8,806 nucleotides of DNA, taken from assembly GCA_030151725.1 (NCBI GenBank), contig JASLDD010000171.1:1-8806 (forward strand), written 5' to 3'. A program made the translations under genes and the position numbers. Below the pieces are notes generated by a model. That model did no database searches, was not told where the DNA came from, and worked only from the letters and a program-made list of their open reading frames with translations. Origin of the DNA: Solirubrobacteraceae bacterium (GTDB lineage: Bacteria > Actinomycetota > Thermoleophilia > Solirubrobacterales > Solirubrobacteraceae). This document shows positions 1-5,702 of the stretch, piece after piece (the first letter of the stretch is position 1; each line of letters begins with the position of its first letter).

Positions 1-657
<657 letters not shown>

Positions 658-696
658 GCATGTAGGGGTTGTGGGGGCGAGGTCGAAGAGGGTAGG

Positions 697-1755
697 GTGG
701 AACGCTCGCTCGCCTTGCCGATCCCGCGGGGGCTGACCGTCCCGACGGGCCTGCGCAGGGCATCCTCGGCGGTGTGGCGAGGCCGGCGGATGCGCCTCGC
801 GCTGATTGCGGTTCTGATTGCGGTGCCAGTGCTGCTGGGCGCCTTCCTGTTGTTGCGCAACTCGTCGTTTGTGGCGGTGGAGCATGTGCGGATCAGCGGC
901 GTGCAGGGTGCTGAGGCGCCGGCGATCGAAGCGGCGCTGGTGGCTGCGGCCAAGCGGATGAGCACGCTCGATGTGCACATGGGGCCACTGCGGGAAGCGG
1001 TTGCGCCGTTTGCGGTGGTGAGCGCCGTCAGGGCAGTTCCGAGCTTTCCCCATGGCCTGCATTTGGAGGTGGTGGAGCAGCCGCCGGTGGCGGCGCTGCT
1101 CGTGAACGGCGCACGCACTGCGGTGGCGGCGAACGGGGTGGTGCTCGGCCCGGCGCTGCTTTCGAGCTCGCTGCCGACACTCGCCGGGTGGGTGCAGCCG
1201 GCGGTTGGACAGCGCCTGCACAACGCAACCCTGTTGGAAGCGCTGGCCGTGCTGGGAGCGGCGCCGCGACCGTTCGTGAAGTACCTGGGGCGCGTGTACA
1301 GCGGCACTGAGGGCCTCACGGTGGTGATGCAGAACGGCCTGGTGGTGTATTTCGGGGATGCGGTGCGCATGCACGCGAAGTGGCTGTCGCTGGCGCGGGT
1401 GCTCGCCGACCACAGCTCGGCGGGCGCGAGCTATGTGGATGTGCGCCTGCCGGCGAGGCCGGCGGCCGGCGGATTCCCCGCCGGATCGGGGCCGGCGGCG
1501 GCAGGTGAAGCTAGCACCGCCTCGGAATCGACCGCGAGCAGCGAATCGACGATTGGGGCTCTGGCTGAAGGCTTGACCAAGGAAGGCGGAGCAAGCGCGG
1601 CCACGCCGGCGACAGAACCGTCGTCCACGACTGAAGAAGAACACACCTCCGAAGCGTCCACGGAAGCGAGCACCGGCAGCCCGGGCGGCACTGCGGAATC
1701 TGAATCCATGGCCCACACAGATGCGAGTCAGGAAGCCCCTTCGGCAGGAGGTTGA
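697..1755 (+). CDS. ftsQ: Cell division protein FtsQ (DivIB) with long acidic C-terminal tail
   Basis: FtsQ is a single-pass membrane protein that scaffolds the divisome by binding FtsB and FtsL outside the membrane. The 352-residue product has a basic cytoplasmic N-terminus, one membrane segment at about residues 34-54, a POTRA-like domain at about 57-127 starting FVAVEHVRISGV, and the FtsQ/DivIB domain to about 250, ending ASYVDVRLPARPAAGG. Residues 256-352 are a low-complexity extracytoplasmic tail of Ser, Thr, Glu, Ala and Gly with almost no basic residues, far less conserved-looking than the core. I took the GTG at 697 as start because GAAGAGGG lies just upstream; the ATG at 790 (residue 32) is a possible alternative just before the membrane segment. 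ftsZ follows after 208 bases. No ftsA is present, as in other actinobacteria. Confidence 0.9.
   Translation: MERSLALPIPRGLTVPTGLRRASSAVWRGRRMRLALIAVLIAVPVLLGAFLLLRNSSFVAVEHVRISGVQGAEAPAIEAALVAAAKRMSTLDVHMGPLREAVAPFAVVSAVRAVPSFPHGLHLEVVEQPPVAALLVNGARTAVAANGVVLGPALLSSSLPTLAGWVQPAVGQRLHNATLLEALAVLGAAPRPFVKYLGRVYSGTEGLTVVMQNGLVVYFGDAVRMHAKWLSLARVLADHSSAGASYVDVRLPARPAAGGFPAGSGPAAAGEASTASESTASSESTIGALAEGLTKEGGASAATPATEPSSTTEEEHTSEASTEASTGSPGGTAESESMAHTDASQEAPSAGG
1466..1484 (+). repeat. GC-rich inverted repeat inside ftsQ at the domain/tail junction
   Basis: CCGGCGG (1466-1472) and CCGCCGG (1478-1484) form a perfect 7-bp inverted repeat with a 5-base loop. It sits inside a run of GCCGGC repeats (about 1449-1500), exactly where the conserved FtsQ domain gives way to the Ser/Thr/Glu tail. 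It may mark where the tail was joined or expanded, or simply reflect Gly/Ala/Pro codons in GC-rich DNA. Confidence 0.5.
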
Positions 1756-1800
1756 AACACTAACCCTCAACTTGAGACTTAGCCCACGGTCGAGCCAATC

Positions 1801-1817
1801 CTCAGCCGCTGGTTGAG
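1801..1817 (+). other. Small hairpin in the ftsQ-ftsZ spacer
   Basis: CTCAGCC (1801-1807) can pair with GGTTGAG (1811-1817) around a 3-base loop, with one G-U pair. A second perfect hairpin, GCAAC-GAAT-GTTGC, follows at 1831-1844. Neither is followed by a T-run, so neither looks like an intrinsic terminator. They could pause polymerase or structure the end of the ftsQ message. Confidence 0.35.
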
Positions 1818-1861
1818 AGTCCCGGGATCTGCAACGAATGTTGCGAGACTGGGGCCCGTCG

Positions 1862-1890
1862 TTGACAGGGCGAAGATCCCTGCATAACGT
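1862..1890 (+). promoter_or_regulatory. Predicted sigma-70-type promoter of ftsZ with a dyad in its spacer
   Basis: A consensus -35 TTGACA (1862-1867) is followed after exactly 17 bases by TAACGT (1885-1890), which fits the actinobacterial -10 pattern TANNNT. Transcription would start near 1897, giving a leader of roughly 65 bases before the ftsZ ATG. CAGGG (1866-1870) and CCCTG (1878-1882) form a perfect 5-bp inverted repeat with a 7-base gap, overlapping the -35 and filling the spacer, so a regulator bound there would block polymerase. The promoter is a motif match only; the operator role is inference. Confidence 0.6.
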
Positions 1891-1963
1891 GCACAACCCG
1901 GCGGTTCGGCGATGAGTATGCTGCGAACCCTGAATTTCTACTAAAGGCTTCGGACAGATCATC

Positions 1964-3040
1964 ATGGAGAGCAGCTCAAGCTATCTGGCAGTGATCAAGG
2001 TCGTTGGCGTTGGCGGCGGTGGCACCAACGCTGTGAGCCGCATGGTCGACGCGGGCCTCCACGGCGTGGAGTTCATTGCGGCCAACACGGACGCGCAAGC
2101 ACTGGCGATGTGCGATGCGGACATCAAGCTGAACATTGGCCACAGCTCGACCAAGGGCCTCGGGGCGGGTGCCAACCCGGATGTGGGCCTGGCGTCGGCT
2201 TCTGAGTCGCGTGACGACATCAAGGAGGCGCTGAAGGGCGCTGACATGGTGTTTGTGACGGCGGGGGAGGGCGGCGGCACGGGCACGGGGGCAGCTCCGG
2301 TGATTGCGGAGATCGCCAAGAACGAGATTGGCGCGCTGACGGTGGGCGTGGTGACGCGCCCGTTCGACTTCGAGGGCTCGCAGCGCGGACGTCAGGCCAC
2401 AGAGGGCATTGAGCGTCTGCGCGAGGTCGTGGACACGCTGATTGTGATTCCCAACGAGAAGCTGCTTGCGGTGGTGGAGCGGCGCACGTCGATGCTGGAC
2501 GCGTTCAAGGAGGCCGACGACGTGCTGCGCCAGGGCATCCAGGGCATCACGGACCTGATCACGATCCCTGGCCTCATCAACCTGGACTTCGCGGACGTGC
2601 GCACGATCATGCAGGACGCGGGATCGGCGTTGATGGGCATTGGCACGGCGAGCGGCGAGAGCCGCTGCGGCGACGCGGCCAAGGCTGCGATCTCATCGCC
2701 GCTGTTGGAAGAGTCGGTGGACGGCGCGACGGGACTCCTGTTGAACATCACGGGCGGCAAAGATCTGGGGCTGTTCGAGGTCAACGACGCGGCGGAGATC
2801 ATCCAGAACGCGGCTGACGCAAACGCCAACATCATCTTCGGTGCGGTGATCGACGAGACGATGGCCGACGAGGTCCGCGTGACAGTCATCGGCACGGGCT
2901 TCGACCACCGCCCTGGCCGCAGCGCCCGCCGCGAGAGTCGCTCGGGCCGCCCCGACCGCGGACCGAGCATCTCAGAGCGTCAGCGCTCGACGCTCGAGAT
3001 CTCAGACGACGACATAGACGTCCCGCCGTTCTTGCGGTAG
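1964..3040 (+). CDS. ftsZ: Cell division protein FtsZ
   Basis: FtsZ is the tubulin-like GTPase that polymerises at mid-cell and recruits the divisome. The 358-residue product shows the nucleotide-binding start VVGVGGGGTNAV (about 13-24), the tubulin signature GEGGGTGTG (101-109), the catalytic T7 loop NLDFADV (206-212) and the core ending near IGTGFD (about 314). A short, arginine-rich linker of about 30 residues leads to the acidic C-terminal peptide DDDIDVPPFLR, the usual docking site for partner proteins. The ATG at 1964 is the first start codon after an in-frame stop at 1931-1933. Its Shine-Dalgarno is weak (AAAGG, 16 bases away), so initiation may not depend on a strong one. It has its own predicted promoter. 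The protein is at the short end for the family because of the brief linker, and all active-site motifs are intact. Confidence 0.98.
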   Translation: MESSSSYLAVIKVVGVGGGGTNAVSRMVDAGLHGVEFIAANTDAQALAMCDADIKLNIGHSSTKGLGAGANPDVGLASASESRDDIKEALKGADMVFVTAGEGGGTGTGAAPVIAEIAKNEIGALTVGVVTRPFDFEGSQRGRQATEGIERLREVVDTLIVIPNEKLLAVVERRTSMLDAFKEADDVLRQGIQGITDLITIPGLINLDFADVRTIMQDAGSALMGIGTASGESRCGDAAKAAISSPLLEESVDGATGLLLNITGGKDLGLFEVNDAAEIIQNAADANANIIFGAVIDETMADEVRVTVIGTGFDHRPGRSARRESRSGRPDRGPSISERQRSTLEISDDDIDVPPFLR

Positions 3041-3064
3041 CTCTTTCGGCATCTCTTTGCTGTG

Positions 3065-3161
3065 CGGGGGCGCACATGTGCGCCCCCGAGACCGGCCGCA
3101 TGCGGCCGGTCTAGCGGTAGGCGCATGCGCCTACCGACGGTCCCGTACATGTACGGGACCG
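3065..3161. repeat. Tandem array of four different perfect palindromes centred on RCATGY
   Basis: Four perfect palindromes lie almost end to end: 3065-3088 (24 bp, half-site CGGGGGCGCACA), 3089-3112 (24 bp, AGACCGGCCGCA), 3115-3136 (22 bp, CGGTAGGCGCA) and 3138-3161 (24 bp, CGGTCCCGTACA). The second half of each is the exact reverse complement of the half-site given. Gaps between units are 0, 2 and 1 bases, and the centres fall at a pitch of 24, 25 and 24 bp. All share the central hexamer RCATGY (ACATGT, GCATGC, GCATGC, ACATGT), while the arms differ. As RNA each could fold into a stem of 9-10 bp with a CAUG loop; as DNA each could extrude a cruciform. The array starts 24 bases after the ftsZ stop. 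No T-run follows, so it is not a standard intrinsic terminator. I do not recognise a named family. Confidence 0.95.
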
Positions 3162-3238
3162 CACCGCAGAGATCCGGCGAAGGGCCTGTGACACTCTCGG
3201 TCGGCTGTCCTGCCGCGGGTTGTATGTGTCACTTTGCG

Positions 3239-3268
3239 ACTGCTGTATGACAATGGCTATACAGCAGT
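3239..3268. repeat. Perfect 10-bp inverted repeat with a short core
   Basis: ACTGCTGTAT (3239-3248) and ATACAGCAGT (3259-3268) are perfect reverse complements separated by 10 bases. A further G-T pair leaves an 8-base core, ACAATGGC (3250-3257). On RNA it would form a stable hairpin, but it is followed by GAAGAAAAAG and not a U-run, and the other strand has no T-run after the stem either, so a terminator is unlikely. Arms of 10-11 bp around an 8-bp asymmetric core resemble the layout of a tyrosine-recombinase crossover site, or it could be an operator. The role is unknown. Confidence 0.7.
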
Positions 3269-3459
3269 GAAGAAAAAGAGCGTGGTGGACCGTGCCACTC
3301 ACCTGATTCACAGTAGGCAGCTACACACCAAACGGGTTGGGCGCGTTCCCGGTAGCGCGTACCACGCCCCCAACGAGAACGGCGTGAGTCAGGGTGATCG
3401 CCACGGTCGTGCCGTGCTGCTGCTTGTCGCGCCCTGATTTATCTGAGCCGCACGACATC

Positions 3460-3477
3460 CACTCGATCAGTCGAGTG
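3460..3477. repeat. 7-bp inverted repeat with TCAG loop
   Basis: CACTCGA (3460-3466) and TCGAGTG (3471-3477) form a perfect inverted repeat around TCAG. No T-run follows on either strand. It could be a small hairpin or a regulator site; nothing nearby indicates which. Confidence 0.5.
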
Positions 3478-3758
3478 TCCCAGGCGCACTCCTCGGGGAC
3501 AGGAGGTGAAGAGCTCAGGTGCGCTTACCCCGGTGCAGGAGCATCGACAGAGGGAGGGGCAGTGAAAGGACGCAGGGTCAGCGAGGTACCAGGACAGTAG
3601 CTCGCCTGCATTGGCGATGAAGAATCCCCCACGCCACCACCTGCCAGGAGATGCCGAGGAGCAGGACCGCCGCGCTCGCAGCCCACAGCAGGCGGAAGGA
3701 CGCCCGGATGAGCTTGATTCGCGATCGGCATCGTGGAAGCGTTCCAGACTCTAGTCGC

Positions 3759-3970
3759 ATGCGCAAGGACTGAGGGCAGTACGAGTCCGGTGATGACGGC
3801 TGGATCCTCCCCTCGATCCCTGAGGTTGCCGGTGTCTTCAGTCAGGGGCGGACAAGAGAGGAGGCGCGGGCAAGCGTTATCGACGCCTTGCGGCTCATGC
3901 TCTCCCCCGAGCCACCGAGGGCGATGATCGAAGTGAGCGCGGGGCACTGCATCTGACCATCGCTGCCTGA
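3759..3970 (+). pseudogene. hicB: Decayed HicB-type antitoxin
   Basis: HicB antitoxins neutralise the HicA mRNA interferase and usually repress their own operon. The central part, read in one frame from about 3774 to 3908, gives YESGDDGWILPSIPEVAGVF followed by SQGRTREEARASVIDALRLM, the characteristic partial RNase-H-like HicB fold. The ends are in other frames. ATGCGCAAGGAC at 3759 meets a stop at 3771 unless bases are restored (a LRAVYE-like stretch can be read if three bases are added). After the C-run at 3904-3908 the frame shifts, and the true C-terminus (GALHLTIAA then TGA at 3968-3970) is read one base off. About 70 codons reconstructed matches the usual HicB size. The stop overlaps the presumed hicA start, the normal hicBA arrangement. 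The family is clear to me from motif recall. Decay is inferred, and sequencing error is the alternative. Confidence 0.8.
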
Positions 3971-4161
3971 AACGCCGCGATCTGGAGCGCCACCTGCGCG
4001 CTCATGGAGCCAACAAATCGATGAGGGAGCCAATCACAGTCGCTGGAGTGCCCCGGGTGGTGCGCGCTCCGTGGTGCCACGTCACCGCGAGATCGACTTC
4101 GGCTTGGCGCGCAAGGGTTTGCCGGCAACTCGGTGTGCCGGCGCCGACTGGCTCGCGCTGA
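3967..4161 (+). pseudogene. hicA: Decayed HicA-type mRNA interferase toxin
   Basis: HicA toxins are small double-stranded-RNA-binding-fold ribonucleases that cut mRNA using a conserved His. The pieces are collinear but in two frames: LKRRDLERHLRAHGAN (3967-4014), then EGANHSRWSAPGGARS and VPRHREIDFGLARK shifted by one base (about 4023-4115), then VCRQLGVPAPTGSR and a stop back in the first frame (4117-4161). The presumed catalytic His is in EGANHSRW. One missing base near 4015-4022 and one extra G at 4115-4117 explain the changes. The start is CTG at 3967, where GTG or ATG would be expected, overlapping the hicB stop TGA. The reconstructed length, about 65 codons, is close to the family norm. 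No functional toxin should be made unless these shifts are assembly errors. Confidence 0.8.
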
Positions 4162-4185
4162 TGTGGCCTGTCCGCCGCGCCACGC

Positions 4186-4191
4186 TAGCCT
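4186..4191 (+). promoter_or_regulatory. -10 box of gcvT, leaderless arrangement
   Basis: TAGCCT fits TANNNT and ends 8 bases before the gcvT ATG at 4200. That spacing places the transcription start at or next to the start codon, giving a leaderless mRNA. No Shine-Dalgarno precedes the ATG, which fits. No convincing -35 is visible. The same geometry recurs at gcvPA (5689). Confidence 0.6.
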
Positions 4192-4199
4192 GGGGCCGA

Positions 4200-5270
4200 A
4201 TGTCGATCACCCTGCGCCGCACCGCCCTCTACGACGCCCATGTGGCGGCGGGCGCAAAGATGGTGGACTTCGCGGGTTGGGAGATGCCGGTCCAGTACGA
4301 CGGCGTACGCCAGGAGCACATGGCCGTGCGCAGCGCCTGCGGGATCTTCGACGTTTCGCACATGGGCGAGATCGAGACCAGCGGGCCGCAGGCGCTCGAG
4401 TTGCTGCAGCGCCTGCTCTCCAATGACGTGGCTGCGATCCCCGTCGGCGGGGCTCAGTACAGCGTGCTCTGCCGCGACGACGGCGGCGTGCTCGACGATC
4501 TCTTCACCTACCGCCTGGACGCCGACCGCTACCTCACGGTCACCAATGCCTCCAACCACCAGCGCGACCTGGACTGGTTCCGCGAGCATGGGGCTGCCTT
4601 CCCCGAGGCGCAGGTCAGCGACGCGATCGAGGACTGGGCGATGCTCGCTGTGCAGGGACCGCTGGCGCGTGAGCACGTGCAGGCGATCTCCGACTCGCCG
4701 CTGCCGCCCCGTATGAGCGTTGGGAGGAGGCGCTTGGGCGGTGCCGAGGTGCTCGTGTGCGGCACCGGCTACACCGGCGAGGATGGCGTCGAGCTGCTGT
4801 GCGATCCTGCCGATGCCCCCGCACTGTGGGATGAGTTCGTGCGCCGCGGCGCCGTTCCCGCGGGGCTCGGGGCGCGCGACACCCTGCGGCTGGAGGTCTG
4901 CTTCCACCTCTACGGCAACGACCTCACTCTCGAGCGCGGGCCCATCGAAGCCGGGCTCGGCTGGTGCTGCAAGGAGGACACCGGCTTCGTGGGCGCCGAT
5001 GCCGTGGCTGACGTGCGCGCCAACGGGCCGGACGAGAAGCTCGTTGCGTTCGAGATCCAGGGACCCGGAATCGCCAGGCAGGGCAATCCCATCGCCGACG
5101 GCGGTGAGGTCACCAGCGGAACGCTTTCGCCGTCGCTGGGGATGGGGATTGGCATGGCCTACGTGCATGTCGAGCACGCCGCCACGGGCACCCGCCTGGA
5201 GATAGACGTTCGTGGCAAGATGCGCCCCGCCGTCATCAAGAACAAGCCGCTCTACAGAAAGGCCTCGTGA
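4200..5270 (+). CDS. gcvT: Glycine cleavage system T protein (aminomethyltransferase)
   Basis: GcvT takes the aminomethyl group from lipoylated GcvH and, with tetrahydrofolate, releases ammonia and forms 5,10-methylene-tetrahydrofolate. From the ATG at 4200 the product is 356 residues, normal for the family. Conserved blocks are KMVDFAGWEMPVQY (20-33), GIFDVSHMGE (48-57), GGVLDDL (95-101) with the Asp expected to act in catalysis, TGYTGEDG (189-196), GLGARDTLRLE (222-232), LYGNDL and IEAGLGW (about 238-255), and the C-terminal TSGTLSPSLGMGIGMAYV. The frame stays open upstream to a GTG at 4071, but that stretch encodes the C-terminal end of the hicA remnant, so the longer 399-residue model is wrong. 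The TANNNT box 8 bases before ATG 4200 supports this start. It is the first gene of gcvTH-PA-PB, and gcvH begins on the base after its stop. Confidence 0.97.
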   Translation: MSITLRRTALYDAHVAAGAKMVDFAGWEMPVQYDGVRQEHMAVRSACGIFDVSHMGEIETSGPQALELLQRLLSNDVAAIPVGGAQYSVLCRDDGGVLDDLFTYRLDADRYLTVTNASNHQRDLDWFREHGAAFPEAQVSDAIEDWAMLAVQGPLAREHVQAISDSPLPPRMSVGRRRLGGAEVLVCGTGYTGEDGVELLCDPADAPALWDEFVRRGAVPAGLGARDTLRLEVCFHLYGNDLTLERGPIEAGLGWCCKEDTGFVGADAVADVRANGPDEKLVAFEIQGPGIARQGNPIADGGEVTSGTLSPSLGMGIGMAYVHVEHAATGTRLEIDVRGKMRPAVIKNKPLYRKAS

Positions 5271-5669
5271 ATGGCTCAGGCCAGCTATCCCGACGACCTG
5301 CTCTATCACCCCGAGCACGACTGGGCGCGCATCGACGCCGATGACCCCACCCTCGCCACCCTGGGCATCACCTGGTACGCCCAAGACGCTCTCGGCGAGG
5401 TCGTCTTCTTCGACCCTCCCGCCGTCGGCGCCACGCTCGCCAAGGACGCCTCCTACGCTGAGGTCGAGTCCGTCAAGGCCGTATCCGACGTCATCGCTCC
5501 GCTGTCAGGCGACATCGTCGAGGTGAACGAGGCCCTTTCGGAGAACCCGGCCATGATCAACGAGGACTCCTACGGCGAGGGCTGGCTGGTCAAGGTTCGG
5601 CTGTCCGACCCCTCTGAGCGCGACTCCCTGATGGACGCCGCCGCCTACAGGGCTTCGCTGGCCGGCTGA
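5271..5669 (+). CDS. gcvH: Glycine cleavage system H protein (lipoyl carrier)
   Basis: GcvH carries the aminomethyl intermediate on a lipoyl-lysine arm between the P, T and L proteins. The 132-residue product has the family N-terminus (YHPEHDWARID, 12-22), the GITWYAQDALGEVVF strand region (about 32-46) and the lipoylation motif ESVKAVSD, placing the modified Lys at residue 69. GDIVEVNEAL, NEDSYGEGWLVKV and a short helical tail follow. All expected elements are intact and the length is typical. The ATG directly follows the gcvT TGA, with AGAAAGG ending 8 bases upstream as a reasonable ribosome site inside the end of gcvT. The two genes are therefore probably cotranscribed and translationally coupled. 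Lipoate must be attached by enzymes encoded elsewhere. Confidence 0.97.
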   Translation: MAQASYPDDLLYHPEHDWARIDADDPTLATLGITWYAQDALGEVVFFDPPAVGATLAKDASYAEVESVKAVSDVIAPLSGDIVEVNEALSENPAMINEDSYGEGWLVKVRLSDPSERDSLMDAAAYRASLAG

Positions 5670-5688
5670 GGTGGTCGGCTCCACGCTC

Positions 5689-5694
5689 TACGCT
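5689..5694 (+). promoter_or_regulatory. -10 box of gcvPA, leaderless arrangement
   Basis: TACGCT fits TANNNT and is followed by exactly 8 bases and then the TTG start of gcvPA at 5703, the same spacing as at gcvT. No Shine-Dalgarno is present in the 33-base gap after gcvH. This suggests a second, internal promoter that produces a leaderless gcvPA-gcvPB message. No clear -35 is seen. Confidence 0.5.
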
Positions 5695-5702
5695 GCTCTT
5701 AG

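Larger units (their letters stand above)
3163..3758. other. Gene-free stretch with scattered inverted repeats
   Basis: I see no credible intact gene, tRNA or rRNA here. Reading frames are short, lack recognisable motifs and change composition along their length. About 3230-3330 looks visibly less GC-rich than the flanking genes. The stretch holds a 7-bp long-range inverted repeat (GTGACAC 3188-3194, GTGTCAC 3226-3232), a 10-bp one at 3239-3268, a 6-bp one at 3363-3386 (CACGCC, GGCGTG), a 5-bp one at 3402-3416 (CACGG, CCGTG) and a 7-bp one at 3460-3477. AGGAGGTGA at 3501-3509 looks like a strong ribosome site, but only a 33-codon frame from GTG 3519 follows and it resembles nothing I know. The setting next to a dead toxin-antitoxin pair suggests remnants of acquired DNA. 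Confidence 0.55.

Noticed and set aside
3065..3161. Palindrome array as a CRISPR or as a rho-independent terminator
   Set aside because: The units are different sequences with no spacers between them, and no T-run follows the last stem on either strand.
3234..3437. 67-codon plus-strand frame over the 3239-3268 inverted repeat
   Set aside because: The product looks random, no ribosome site precedes it, and the inverted repeat accounts for the symmetric part.
3334..3460. Open minus-strand frame ending in a plausible-looking VVRATGNAPNPFGV
   Set aside because: No start codon or known family could be found; it is too short to separate from chance in GC-rich DNA.
3519..3620. Small frame from GTG 3519 behind AGGAGGTGA
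   Set aside because: The ribosome-site match is good, but the 33-residue arginine-rich product has no recognisable feature and the spacing is long.
3578..3766. 62-codon minus-strand frame with a hydrophobic stretch (LLWAASAAVLLLGISWQVVAW)
   Set aside because: It could be a fragment of a membrane protein, but there is no ribosome site, no family motif and no continuation in neighbouring frames, so one hydrophobic run is not enough.
3525..3947. 140-codon frame on the minus strand
   Set aside because: Composition is irregular, no motif is recognisable, and it runs antisense through the hicB remnant, which has clear family motifs on the plus strand.
4185..5384. 399-codon minus-strand frame
   Set aside because: It is antisense to gcvT and the start of gcvH; a shadow frame.
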